From Pandoraea commovens (GTDB lineage Bacteria > Pseudomonadota > Gammaproteobacteria > Burkholderiales > Burkholderiaceae): DNA of 64,000 bases. The DNA lies in contig NZ_CABPSA010000009.1 in assembly GCF_902459615.1 (NCBI RefSeq), forward strand, positions 186,001-250,000, in the 5' to 3' direction. The notes below the pieces were generated by a model. It was given only the letters and a program-made list of their open reading frames with translations, searched no databases and was not told where the DNA came from. How positions within the stretch are numbered: the stretch's first letter is position 1; each line of letters opens with the position of its first letter. This document shows, one piece after another, positions 18,736 through 27,671 of the stretch. The translations under genes were made by a program, and so were the position numbers.

Positions 18736-19326
18736 ATGTCCTCCGCTACCCCTCCTACTTTCCGCCCCGTCGCGCCGCAGTCTACGGCGACATCGGACTT
18801 TCGGATTCGTCCGATGCAACCTGGCGACCTTCCCCACGTGCTGACGGTGCAGGCCCTCGCATATGGCCACCTGATGCTGGAATCGGAAGCCACCCTCGCC
18901 TCGCGTCTGGCGTTATCGCCGCAGACCTGCTGGGTGGCGGTGGATGCGTCAGATGCTGAGCCGGCCGGGCCGACGGACGCAGGCATCGCGGGCTATCTGT
19001 TCACGCACCCCTGGCATCTCACCGCACCGCCGCCGCTGGACACCGTCCTCGACGCGCTGCCGGACGCCCCCGATTGCTGGTACGTGCACGACATGGCGCT
19101 TGCACCACGCACGCGTGGCGCCGGCGTGGCCGGTCAGCTTTATGCCGCCGCGTTGTCGGCAGCGCAATCGCTCGGCCTGCGCGCCTCGGCATTGGTGGCC
19201 GTGCAGCAATCGCAGGGGTTCTGGGCCCGCTTCGGGTATCAGGTCACAGTGGACGTCTCGCCGCAGATCGCCGCCAAACTGGCGGGCTATGGCGATGGCG
19301 CAGTCTTCATGACGCGCGAACTGTAA
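18736..19326 (+). CDS. GNAT family N-acetyltransferase
   Basis: A 196-residue acetyltransferase. The GNAT fold is visible from 'FRIRPMQPGDLPHVLTVQAL' (about residues 27-46) through the acetyl-CoA motif A region 'DMALAPRTRGAGVAGQLYAA' with the RxxGxG/A loop, and 'VAVQQSQGFWARFGYQVTVD' with the late aromatic residues. The ATG at 18736 is preferred; an ATG 14 codons earlier is possible. The substrate cannot be told. It is divergent from mlaF and convergent with thiE, 25 bp apart. Confidence 0.85.
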   Translation: MSSATPPTFRPVAPQSTATSDFRIRPMQPGDLPHVLTVQALAYGHLMLESEATLASRLALSPQTCWVAVDASDAEPAGPTDAGIAGYLFTHPWHLTAPPPLDTVLDALPDAPDCWYVHDMALAPRTRGAGVAGQLYAAALSAAQSLGLRASALVAVQQSQGFWARFGYQVTVDVSPQIAAKLAGYGDGAVFMTREL

Positions 19327-19351
19327 CCACCGCCAACGGCGCACAGCAAAC

Positions 19352-20554
19352 TCACGGCCGTCGCGCGAATTCCTTCTGCATCGAACGGACGGCTGCGGCC
19401 ACGTCCTCCGCTTCCGTCACGGCGCGCACGACGGCCGTGCATCCTACGCCAGTCTCGAGCACCTGCGGCAGGTTGGCCGCGTCGATGCCGCCAATCGCCA
19501 CCAGCGGGTAATGCGGCGCGATGAGCCTCACGTAACGCGCCAGCTTCGCCAGCCCTTGCGGAGCGGTGGCGATGACCTTGGTCGTCGTCGGAAACACTGC
19601 GCCGACGGCCAGATAGCTTGGACGGAAGTGATGCGCCGCGAGAATCTCGTAATAGCCGTGCGTGCTGATGCCCAGCCGCATGCCGCTCGCGTGCAGCGTC
19701 GCGACTTCGTCGGCCGAGAGCGCCGCCATGTCTTCCTGACCGAGATGCACGCCGTAGGCGGCGGCCTGCGCCGCCTCACGCCAGTGATCGTTGATGAACC
19801 ACGCGCTGTCGTGCGTCACTCGGCGACCCGCCGCCACCGTGCGCTCGATCTCGCTGCGCAGCCCCGGATGCGCCGGGTCCTTGATGCGCAACTGGACCGT
19901 CCCGACCTGAAGATCGGCCATCCGCTCGCACCAATCGGCGTCGGGCAGCACCGGGTAGAGACCCAGTCGCGTCGGGCACGCCGGAAAGCGCCCCGGCGAC
20001 GGCACTTGACCGAGCACAGCGGGAAACGTCTCAAGCACGGTCGGCCATGCGCCCAGCGTGTCGACGTCTTCCGCACGCGCGTGACTGCCGTTCGTGCGCC
20101 ATGCGCGGCCGAGCACCAACGCGTCGTGCGGTGCGAAACCGCAGTCCAAAAACGCGGCAAATGCAGGAAAGAATGCAGGATCGTCGACGCCCACCACACG
20201 ATAGACGCCATCCGGCGTGTACAGCGTGTCTTCCACGTGCCCCTGCGCGAGGGCATGCGAGCAAAGCACGACCGCGCCATTCGCGCGCCATGCGTCCAGG
20301 CGGACGGACGCCGCCGTGCCCAGTCCATGCTCAGGCACGAGCGGCAACCAGACGACATCGCCCTGCCCAGCACTAACCGGTGTCTCGGCGTGCAGGCGCC
20401 ATTGCGGCGATGTCGACTCGTCCGGCCACGGTGCGAGGCGCGCGCGAATCGCGTCGGCGGCCTGCTGCCAGGCCACCGCGAGCGGTGCGTCGGCGGGCAG
20501 GCATTGCACGTGCAGCATAGGCACAGCCCCGGCGGCGCGAGCGTGCGTCGTCAT
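19352..20554 (-). CDS. thiE: Thiamine-phosphate synthase ThiE with an N-terminal ThiD-like remnant domain
   Basis: A 400-residue protein. The C-terminal 215 residues are a complete ThiE, which joins HMP-PP and THZ-P to thiamine phosphate: 'LGLYPVLPDADWCERM', 'VGTVQLRIKD', 'FINDHWREAAQAAAYGVHLG' and 'RPSYLAVGAVFPTTTK' then 'PLVAIGGIDAANLPQVLETG'. The first 170 residues resemble the latter part of HMP kinase ThiD ('VEDTLYTPDGVYRVVGVD' at the position of the ThiD substrate loop) but lack its glycine-rich GTGC motif, so this half is probably not a kinase. It is the last gene of thiO-S-G-E. Usual stand-alone ThiE is about 210 residues. Confidence 0.88.
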   Translation of the reverse strand: MTTHARAAGAVPMLHVQCLPADAPLAVAWQQAADAIRARLAPWPDESTSPQWRLHAETPVSAGQGDVVWLPLVPEHGLGTAASVRLDAWRANGAVVLCSHALAQGHVEDTLYTPDGVYRVVGVDDPAFFPAFAAFLDCGFAPHDALVLGRAWRTNGSHARAEDVDTLGAWPTVLETFPAVLGQVPSPGRFPACPTRLGLYPVLPDADWCERMADLQVGTVQLRIKDPAHPGLRSEIERTVAAGRRVTHDSAWFINDHWREAAQAAAYGVHLGQEDMAALSADEVATLHASGMRLGISTHGYYEILAAHHFRPSYLAVGAVFPTTTKVIATAPQGLAKLARYVRLIAPHYPLVAIGGIDAANLPQVLETGVGCTAVVRAVTEAEDVAAAVRSMQKEFARRP

Positions 20555-20615
20555 GAAAAATCCTTGTTGATCCGGCCCCGCGTCGCGCGGCCGTGGGTCA
20601 TGAAATCGGGAAGGG

Positions 20616-21461
20616 TCAGCTACCGGACTGATGCCAGAACGGCACGCCCACGACCGGGGTGCTGGCTTCGGCGCTCTCGCGCTCGGCCATCGGGCCCGCG
20701 AGCCATGCGGCGCGTCCCGCCTTGATCGCTCCCGCGAACGCACCCGCCATCTCCACCGGCTGCGCGGCAAGCGCGACAGCGGTATTGAGCAGCACGCCGT
20801 CGTAGCCCCACTCCATCACCTGACAGGCGTGCGACGGCAAACCGAGGCCCGCGTCGACGATCAGCGGCGTATCCGGCAGACGGTCGCGCAACAGACGCAG
20901 ACCATACGGATTGATCACGCCCTTGCCGGTACCGATCGGGGCACCCCACGGCATCAGCGCCTGACAGCCAACGTCGAGCAGTCGACGGCACAGCACCAGA
21001 TCTTCCGTGCAGTACGGCAGGACCTTGAAACCCTCGCGAATCAGTTGCTCGGCGGCCGTCACCAGACCGAACGGGTCGGGCTGAAGCGTGTAGTCGTCGC
21101 CGATGAGTTCGAGCTTGATCCAGTCGGTCTCGAAGACTTCGCGCGCCATTTGCGCCGTCGTCACCGCTTCCTGCACTGAATGGCAACCCGCCGTATTGGG
21201 CAGCACCGGCACCGCAAGGCGGCGCAGCGTGTCCCAGAAATGACCTTCCGATGCTTGCGCCCCGGTGCCCGAGAGCTGACGGCGCAATGCCACCGTCACC
21301 ATGCCCGGACGCGCCGCGTCGATGGAATCGTTCAGTGCTTGCAGCGACGGATAACGCGCCGTGCCGAGCAGGAAGCGGCTGCCGAAGCGGGTGTCGTAGA
21401 GCGTGAGCGCATCACGCGTGCTGCTTGCGGCCACGTTGTTCGATTCGGTGAATGCGTTCAT
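20616..21461 (-). CDS. thiG: Thiazole synthase ThiG
   Basis: A 281-residue (beta/alpha)8-barrel enzyme forming the thiazole phosphate from deoxyxylulose phosphate, ThiS thiocarboxylate and dehydroglycine. The imine-forming lysine is in '[20 protein letters not shown]'. Other motifs are '[18 protein letters not shown]', '[20 protein letters not shown]' and '[20 protein letters not shown]'. The N-terminal 25 residues are variable. The ATG at 21461 follows the thiS stop by one base. Dehydroglycine is presumably supplied by the ThiO encoded in the same operon. Confidence 0.96.
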   Translation of the reverse strand: MNAFTESNNVAASSTRDALTLYDTRFGSRFLLGTARYPSLQALNDSIDAARPGMVTVALRRQLSGTGAQASEGHFWDTLRRLAVPVLPNTAGCHSVQEAVTTAQMAREVFETDWIKLELIGDDYTLQPDPFGLVTAAEQLIREGFKVLPYCTEDLVLCRRLLDVGCQALMPWGAPIGTGKGVINPYGLRLLRDRLPDTPLIVDAGLGLPSHACQVMEWGYDGVLLNTAVALAAQPVEMAGAFAGAIKAGRAAWLAGPMAERESAEASTPVVGVPFWHQSGS

Positions 21462-21462
21462 T

Positions 21463-21660
21463 TCAGCCTCCGGCCACCGGTTGCACGACATCGATCTTGT
21501 CGCCCTGCGCGAGTGCGCGCGCGGCGTATTGCGTCTTGGGCACGAATTGCCCGTTGATTGCCGCCGCGAAAGGCGGCTTGGCGCCGTAGGCGGCGAGCGC
21601 CTCGGCCAGCGTCGCCGTGTCGGCCACGCTCAGCATCTGTTGATTGATATGGATGTCCAT
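21463..21660 (-). CDS. thiS: Sulfur carrier protein ThiS
   Basis: A 65-residue ubiquitin-fold sulfur carrier that ends in the essential Gly-Gly ('VVQPVAGG'), the site of thiocarboxylation. It opens [20 protein letters not shown] and has the expected '[20 protein letters not shown]' core. It lies between thiO (16 bp upstream) and thiG (one base downstream), consistent with coupled supply of the carrier and the synthase. Confidence 0.95.
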   Translation of the reverse strand: MDIHINQQMLSVADTATLAEALAAYGAKPPFAAAINGQFVPKTQYAARALAQGDKIDVVQPVAGG

Positions 21661-21676
21661 TGCGTACCGCTTCCTC

Positions 21677-22834
21677 TCATGCCTGACGAAACAGTTCCGG
21701 CCACGGCCGGCTGGCTCGCCACGTCTCCCAGTCGAACGCGTCCGCCGATCCCGACGGCGCGCTCCTCGATTGCATCAATGCCTGCGCCAGCGCGCACGCT
21801 TCGCCGGTGACCGCCGGTGCGAGCAGATAGCCGTGACGGTACAGACCGTTCACGCGCAGCAACCGTGCGCCGTCCCACTGCACGCGCGGCAGATGGTCGG
21901 GCAGCGCCGGGCGGCAATTGACGTTCAGCTCAACGATGCGCGCCTCGCCGAACGCCGGGTTCAGCGAGTGCGCCGCCGAGAGCAGTTCGAGCGCCGAGCG
22001 CACGGTCATCGGCGACATATCTTCCGATTCGAGTTCGGTCGCCCCGATCACGTACAGATCGTTTTCCTTGGGCGCGATGTAGATCGGATAGCGCGGGTGC
22101 AACAGGCGCACCGGGCGACGCAGACCGATTCCCGGTGCGTGAATGCGCACCACCTCGCCACGCACACCGCGCAGCTGGGTGAGCGCTTCGCGTGCGCCCA
22201 GTCCGCGACAGTCGATGACCAGACCGGCATCCGGATATTCGCCCTCGGCAATTTCGGTGTTCCAGTGCAGGTCCGCGCCCGCCTTCGCAAGTCCTGCGGC
22301 CAGCGCACGCAATAACTGACGGTTATCCAGTTGCCCTTCGTTCGGCAGCAGCCAGCCTTCCTGGAAACGTCCGGCGAGCGCCGGTTCCACATCCTTCAGT
22401 TGTGCACCCGAAATCCGTTCGACGCCGCCACGCAGCAGTTCGGGCGGTGCATTCGCACGCATGCGACGGTCGAACATCACGGCCTCGGCGCGGTCGGGCT
22501 GATGCCACACGACCAGCGTGCCGTTGCGTTGGAAGAAGACGTGTTCGGGAAGGCCGTCGATCAGCGCAGGCCAGCGCTCAAGTCCGACCGCGCCCATCTC
22601 GACGATGCTCGGCTCGGCCACGGCGGCCTCGGCCAGCGGCGCGAGCATGGCGGCGGCGACCCAGCCAGCGGCGGACGAGCCATCGGCATCGCCCCGCTCG
22701 TAAAGCGCCACGCGCGCGCCGGCGCCAATCAGTTGCCACGCGAGCAGACGGCCGGACAGCCCGCCGCCCAGCACGGCAATGTCGGGACGCGACACGGCCG
22801 AACGCGAAGGGGAAATGGCAGCCGTCGCGCTCAT
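21677..22834 (-). CDS. thiO: Glycine oxidase ThiO (FAD-dependent)
   Basis: A 385-residue D-amino-acid-oxidase-fold flavoenzyme that oxidises glycine to the imine used by ThiG. The dinucleotide-binding motif is 'IAVLGGGLSGRLLAWQLIGA' (about residues 18-37). Later motifs are 'LPNEGQLDNRQLLRALAAGL', 'VIDCRGLGAREALTQLRGVR' and the C-terminal 'VNGLYRHGYLLAPAVTGEAC', as in ThiO/DadA-like oxidases. The ATG at 22834 is used; a GTG 13 codons upstream (22873) is an alternative, and neither has a strong ribosome binding site. It is the first gene after the TPP riboswitch. Confidence 0.92.
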   Translation of the reverse strand: MSATAAISPSRSAVSRPDIAVLGGGLSGRLLAWQLIGAGARVALYERGDADGSSAAGWVAAAMLAPLAEAAVAEPSIVEMGAVGLERWPALIDGLPEHVFFQRNGTLVVWHQPDRAEAVMFDRRMRANAPPELLRGGVERISGAQLKDVEPALAGRFQEGWLLPNEGQLDNRQLLRALAAGLAKAGADLHWNTEIAEGEYPDAGLVIDCRGLGAREALTQLRGVRGEVVRIHAPGIGLRRPVRLLHPRYPIYIAPKENDLYVIGATELESEDMSPMTVRSALELLSAAHSLNPAFGEARIVELNVNCRPALPDHLPRVQWDGARLLRVNGLYRHGYLLAPAVTGEACALAQALMQSRSAPSGSADAFDWETWRASRPWPELFRQA

Positions 22835-23346
22835 ACGCGCATTGCCGCGCAAGCCATCACGGCGCGCAGGCACTCAGGGGAATACGAAGAATGTTGTGGA
22901 AGGCAACGCATGGGGCCCTTTCCTCATGAAAGCAAAAGGACGAAACGGTGATGGCCACCTTACCCCAATGGAGGAGTCGGAAACTTCCCACGCCGGTATT
23001 ACCCGGGTCGGGTGCAAAGGGTCTCTCTCAGCCCCGTGACTTCTTTGACGTGACTACGCCAATTACGGAGCACCCCTGTTTCGCCCGGAGCCATTACAAC
23101 ATAGATGCCAACGCCCGTGCAAGCAGGCTTCCCGGGCGATTGCACGCTCGTCGCGTCTCGTTTTTTGAGATCTCCCGCCCCTGATTCCGGCCGCTTGTAA
23201 CGGTCCGTAAACTGAAAATCCCCGTCACGCGCGGCTCAGGCCGTAAATCGTGCAACGCACCATCGGGAACTGCGGTCAAATGGGCCATATGTGCGAAACG
23301 TATAGATAACAACGTTGCCCCACTGCGGCCGCGCCGCCCGACGATC
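22835..23346. other. Divergent intergenic region with the TPP riboswitch
   Basis: About 510 bp between thiO (minus) and the ABC transporter (plus). It contains the thi riboswitch (22980-23082), a 145-base segment between riboswitch and thiO start where the expression platform must lie, and about 260 bp left of the ABC gene start for both promoters. The segment after the aptamer has a short GGTG/CACC hairpin followed by a broken T-run, a weak terminator candidate. Confidence 0.65.
22980..23082 (-). promoter_or_regulatory. TPP riboswitch (THI element) controlling thiO-S-G-E
   Basis: The minus strand shows the conserved THI-box order: GGGGTGC, then GGGGCTGAGAGAGACCC containing the invariant CTGAGA, then ACCCGA, then GGGTAATACCGGCGTGGGAA. 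The outer P1 helix is formed by GAAAC (23082-23078) and GTTTC (22984-22980). The aptamer is about 103 nt. TPP binding should lower expression of the thiazole-branch genes that follow. Confidence 0.95.
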
Positions 23347-25134
23347 ATGGCCAACACGCCGACCCACACGCCACACGCCCCGCAACCCTCGGGCGACACC
23401 GCCGCACCACCGCCTAAACCACCCAAACATCCCACCGCCTGGCAACTGATCCGTCCCTACTGGGTCTCGGAGAAGCGCTGGGAGGGTCGACGCCTGCTCG
23501 CGCTCGTGATCGCCCTGAACCTCGCCGTCGTGTTCATCAACGTGCGGCTCAACGCGTGGAACGCCAGCTTTTACGACGCGCTCGACAAGCGCAACTGGCC
23601 GGTCTTCAAGTCGTCGCTCGCAGAGTTCGCGGTGCTGGCGTTCAGCTTCATCATCATTGCGACCTTCCGCACTTACTTCCGTCAGATGCTGGAGATCCGC
23701 TGGCGTCAGTGGGTGACGGACGCGAACCTCACGAAGTGGTTCGCGCATCGCGCTTACTACCGCATCGAACGCGATCACCTCGCCGACAACCCCGACCAGC
23801 GTATTTCGGAAGACATCCGCACGCTCGTCAGTTCGTCGCTCGCGCTGTCGCTCGACTTGTTGACGACGCTCGTCTCGCTGTTCTCCTTCATCACGATTCT
23901 GTGGACGATCTCGGGCGCGGTGTCCTTCGTGCTGGCGGGGATGAACGTGACGATTCCAGGCTACATGGTGTGGGTCGCCGCGCTGTACGCCATCGTCGGT
24001 TCATTCCTGATCTTCAAAGTCGGCCGCCCGCTCGTCGGACTCAGCTACCGGCAGCAACAGGTCGAAGCCGACTTTCGTTTTCTGCTGGTGCGGCTGCGTG
24101 AATCGGCCGAGCAGGTCGCGCTCTATCGTGGCGAGGGCGCGGAGTTATCGCGTCTGAAGTCGGCGTTCGGCGCGGTGCGCGACAACTGGTGGCAGATCAT
24201 GGTCGTGACGAAACGCCTGATCTTCGCGAACTCGATCTACGCGCAGATCGCCATCGTCTTTCCGATCATGGCAGCAGCACCCCGCTACTTCGCAGGCGCG
24301 TTCACGCTGGGCGTGCTGATGCGAATCATCGATGCCTTCGGGCAAGTGAGCGACGGTTTCTCCTGGTTCGTGAATAGCTTTTCGACGCTGGCCGACTGGA
24401 AGGCAACGATCAACCGTCTGCGCGAATTCACACGCGTCATCGACGCCACACCGCACCCTCAGGGCGGCATCGCCGTGGTGACGGCCAGTGACGCCCCTGC
24501 CTACACCGCCGCCGACCTGCAGCTGTCGCTACCGAACGGCGCGCCGCTTACGGCCGCCGGGTCGTTCGCCTTCGCGCCCGGCTCGCGCTGGCTGGTGCGC
24601 GGCCGCTCCGGTTGCGGCAAGAGCACCATGCTGCGCGCCCTTGCCGGTCTCTGGCCGTTCGGCAGCGGACGCATCGAAGTCCCCGCCAACGCCCGCGTGC
24701 TGTTCCTCTCGCAGCAAAGCTATCTGCCCATCGACACGCTCAAGGCCGCACTCGCGTTCCCGTCGTCGCCCGACACGTTCACCGATGCCGAGTGCCGCGA
24801 CGCCCTGAACGCCGTGAACCTCGGACAATACGGCGACGACCTGCTGACCTCGGCGCATTGGGCGCGACGTCTTTCCGGCGGCGAGCAACAGCGACTGGCG
24901 GCCGCGCGCGCACTGCTGCAAAAGCCCGACTTCCTGTTTCTGGACGAAGCGACGAGCGCGCTCGATGTCGAAACCGAAGAAGCCGTGTACGACGCACTGC
25001 ACGCGCAACTGCCCGACACGGCCATCGTCAGCGTGGCCCACCGCGACACGCTGGCCCGCTTCCATCAGCACACGATGACGTTGCACGCGGCGACCGAGAT
25101 CGATCCGCCTCGGGTAGTCGGCGCGGCATGGTGA
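23347..25134 (+). CDS. SbmA/YddA-type ABC transporter, permease fused to ATPase
   Basis: A 595-residue half-transporter. The first 30 residues are Pro-rich and disordered. The membrane domain (about residues 50-370, six helices) has the SbmA/BacA-family start 'LAVVFINVRLNAWNASFYDA' and 'RTYFRQMLEIRWRQWVTDAN'. The ATPase has Walker A 'GRSGCGKSTMLRALAGLWPF', signature 'LSGGEQQRLAAARALLQ' and Walker B 'FLFLDEATSALDVETEEAV'. Relatives include YddA and the eukaryotic ABCD group; roles in uptake of peptides, cobalamin or similar are described for some members, but the substrate here is unknown. The region upstream is shared with the thi riboswitch. Confidence 0.85.
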   Translation: MANTPTHTPHAPQPSGDTAAPPPKPPKHPTAWQLIRPYWVSEKRWEGRRLLALVIALNLAVVFINVRLNAWNASFYDALDKRNWPVFKSSLAEFAVLAFSFIIIATFRTYFRQMLEIRWRQWVTDANLTKWFAHRAYYRIERDHLADNPDQRISEDIRTLVSSSLALSLDLLTTLVSLFSFITILWTISGAVSFVLAGMNVTIPGYMVWVAALYAIVGSFLIFKVGRPLVGLSYRQQQVEADFRFLLVRLRESAEQVALYRGEGAELSRLKSAFGAVRDNWWQIMVVTKRLIFANSIYAQIAIVFPIMAAAPRYFAGAFTLGVLMRIIDAFGQVSDGFSWFVNSFSTLADWKATINRLREFTRVIDATPHPQGGIAVVTASDAPAYTAADLQLSLPNGAPLTAAGSFAFAPGSRWLVRGRSGCGKSTMLRALAGLWPFGSGRIEVPANARVLFLSQQSYLPIDTLKAALAFPSSPDTFTDAECRDALNAVNLGQYGDDLLTSAHWARRLSGGEQQRLAAARALLQKPDFLFLDEATSALDVETEEAVYDALHAQLPDTAIVSVAHRDTLARFHQHTMTLHAATEIDPPRVVGAAW

Positions 25135-25303
25135 CGGCATAGTGACGACGTAGGGGCGGCAGATCTCACGTCGCCCCGTACCATTCCCACCGGGCGATTC
25201 CTCCACTTTGTTCACTTCGTAAATAATATTGACGCGGCTGTCCCGGCACCGAGACGGTTTGGCATAATCACGAGCACCCCTTCAGGCTATCTCCGGGCTC
25301 ATC

Positions 25304-26113
25304 GTGATTCCTTCAGATTCCTCGTCCGGCCAGTCGCCGAATTCCTCTCAGCGCGACGGACGCACCGTTGTCGTCACCGGCGCCGCGTCCGGCATCGGCG
25401 CGGCCATCGCCCGCCGTCTCGCCTCTCCTGACACACGCTTGCTGCTGCACACACGCGGCGCGTCCGATGTCAGTCAGGCGCGGCTCACTGAGGTACGTCG
25501 CGCATGCGAAGACGCCGGTGCGCAGTGCGCCACATGGTTCGGCGATCTGACGCACGCGCAGTCCGCCGCGCGACTCGTCGACGCCGCGCATGACGCCTTC
25601 GGCCCGGTCGATCAGATCGTGAGCAACGCGGGCTTCGCCACGCGTCAGTCACTGACCGATATAGACGACGAGGCCTTCGCATGCACGCTCGCCGCCATGC
25701 CCGGCGCATTCGCCGCGTTGCTGCGTCACGCGCTGCCCGATCTCCAACGTTCGTCGCAAGGCAGTGTGGTCGCCGTCAGCTCGTTCGTAGCGCATCGCTT
25801 CGCGCCGAACCAACCGGGATTCCCGGCGACGGCCGCCGCCAAGGCGGCCATCGAAGCGTTGGCGAAAAGCGCCGCCGCCGAGTACGCCCGCGCAGGGGTG
25901 ACGATCAATTGCGTCGCGCCCGGCTACACGCGCAAGGACAGCGGCCACTCGGCCATCGATCCGGCCGCATGGCAGCGCGCGGCCGACGCCACACCAACCG
26001 GACGCCTCTGCGAGCCCGACGACATCGCCGCCCTTGCCGTCTTCCTGCTCGGCCCGCACGCACGGCAAATCACCGGCCAGGTGATTCATGTCGATGGCGG
26101 CCTGACACTCTGA
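25304..26113 (+). CDS. SDR-family oxidoreductase lacking the catalytic tyrosine
   Basis: A 269-residue Rossmann-fold protein. The cofactor motif is 'VVVTGAASGIGAAIARRLAS' (about residues 22-41), the NAG-type motif is 'IVSNAGFATRQS', and the serine strand is 'VVAVSSFVAHRFAPNQPGF'. In the usual YxxxK active-site pair the lysine is present in 'FPATAAAKAAIEALAKS' but the tyrosine position is threonine, checked codon by codon. It may therefore be a divergent or non-enzymatic SDR. The start is a GTG at 25304 without a clear ribosome binding site. An MFS gene follows on the same strand 126 bp later. Confidence 0.82.
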   Translation: MIPSDSSSGQSPNSSQRDGRTVVVTGAASGIGAAIARRLASPDTRLLLHTRGASDVSQARLTEVRRACEDAGAQCATWFGDLTHAQSAARLVDAAHDAFGPVDQIVSNAGFATRQSLTDIDDEAFACTLAAMPGAFAALLRHALPDLQRSSQGSVVAVSSFVAHRFAPNQPGFPATAAAKAAIEALAKSAAAEYARAGVTINCVAPGYTRKDSGHSAIDPAAWQRAADATPTGRLCEPDDIAALAVFLLGPHARQITGQVIHVDGGLTL

Positions 26114-26239
26114 TACGGCGCCGCGAATCCACCGATCACCGGGTCAGACGTGGACCCGACCATCGATGCCCGACATCGATACACAACAACCACACGTCGC
26201 ACACATAACGACAAGCACACGATCCACCGAGGAGTCTTC

Positions 26240-27499
26240 ATGGCGTTTTTTTCCTGGTTCCAAGAACTCAACACGAAGGAGCGCAAGGCCCTGTATGCGG
26301 GCTTTGGCGGCTATGCCGTCGACGCGTTCGACTTCATGATCTATTCGTTCCTGATCCCCACACTCATTGCCGCGTGGGGCATGACCAAGGGCGAGGCGGG
26401 CATGATCGCGACCAGCTCGCTCATCTCGTCGGCCGTCGGCGGATGGCTCGCGGGCATTCTTGCGGATCGCTATGGCCGCGTGCGCGTGCTGCAATGGACG
26501 ATTGCCACCTTCTGCCTGTTCACATTTCTCTCGGGCTTCACGAATTCGTTCTGGCAGTTGCTCGTGACGCGCACGTTGCAGGGCATCGGCTTCGGCGGCG
26601 AGTGGACCGTCGTCACGATGATGATGGGCGAGATGATTCGCTCGCCGCAGCATCGCGCGAAAGCGGTCGGCACTGTGCAGAGCAGCTGGTCGGTCGGCTG
26701 GGCCGCCGCCGCGCTGCTGTACTGGTTCTTCTTCGCAGTGCTCGATGAAGGCTACGCATGGCGTGCGTGCTTCTGGATCGGGATTCTGCCTGCGGTGTGG
26801 ATCACGTATGTGCGTCGCAACGTGTCGGACCCGGAGATCTTCACGCAAACGCGACGCAAGATCGCCGAAGGTCAGTTACAGAGCAACTTCACGCAGATCT
26901 TCGCCCCCGCACATCTGAAGACGACGATCCTCGGCAGTCTGCTGTGCACCGGCATGCTCGGCGGTTATTACGCGATCACGACGTGGCTGCCGACGTATCT
27001 GAAGACGGTACGCGGCTTGTCGGTGTTCAACACGAGCGCTTACCTGATCGTGCTGATCGTCGGCTCGTTCGTGGGCTATATCGTCGGCGCGATTCTCTCG
27101 GACAAGCTCGGACGCCGTGGCGCATTCATCTTCTTCGCCATCGCATCGTTCGTGCTCGGGATGGTCTACACGATGCTGCCGATCACCGACAGTGCCATGC
27201 TGATGCTCGGCTTCCCGCTGGGCATCGTCGTGCAGGGCATTTTCGCGGGCATCGGTGCGTATCTCACGGAGCTGTATCCGAACCACATTCGCGGCTCGGG
27301 TCAGGGCTTCTGCTACAACCTCGGGCGCGGCATCGGATCGTTCTTCCCCATCGCAGTGGGCACGCTCGCGCAGACCGGTTCGCTCGTGAAGGCCATCGGG
27401 ATGGTCGCGGGCGGCGGCTATCTGCTCGTCGTCGTGTGCGCGTTGCTGCTGCCCGAGACGCGCGGCAAGTCGCTCGTCTCGACCGATTTCGTGCATTAA
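26240..27499 (+). CDS. MFS transporter (sialate/lactate or aromatic-acid type)
   Basis: A 419-residue twelve-helix major facilitator protein. It opens MAFFSWFQELNTKERKALYA, has the 'YAVDAFDFMIYSFLIPTLIA' first helix, the motif A 'GGWLAGILADRYGRVRVLQW' between helices 2 and 3, and 'GFGGEWTVVTMMMGEMI' typical of SHS-type carriers. The second-half loop motif is 'DKLGRRGAFIFF' and the late signature 'LTELYPNHIRGSGQGFCYNL'. GAGGAG precedes the ATG at 26240. Substrate unknown. It is convergent with the lactonase gene on the other strand. Confidence 0.88.
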   Translation: MAFFSWFQELNTKERKALYAGFGGYAVDAFDFMIYSFLIPTLIAAWGMTKGEAGMIATSSLISSAVGGWLAGILADRYGRVRVLQWTIATFCLFTFLSGFTNSFWQLLVTRTLQGIGFGGEWTVVTMMMGEMIRSPQHRAKAVGTVQSSWSVGWAAAALLYWFFFAVLDEGYAWRACFWIGILPAVWITYVRRNVSDPEIFTQTRRKIAEGQLQSNFTQIFAPAHLKTTILGSLLCTGMLGGYYAITTWLPTYLKTVRGLSVFNTSAYLIVLIVGSFVGYIVGAILSDKLGRRGAFIFFAIASFVLGMVYTMLPITDSAMLMLGFPLGIVVQGIFAGIGAYLTELYPNHIRGSGQGFCYNLGRGIGSFFPIAVGTLAQTGSLVKAIGMVAGGGYLLVVVCALLLPETRGKSLVSTDFVH

Positions 27500-27671
27500 C
27501 CGTGTACTAGCCGCCTGCATGGCAAAACGGGACGCCGGATCGAACACCACGATCGCTCCGACGTCCCGCCGCCTCACCGGATGGCCATTGTGTAAGCCAG
27601 CCAACCCGGAACCGCTTCAGTGCGCGCCGCTTATGCACTACCGCGCGGCGTCGCCACCTTCGTACCCCCGC

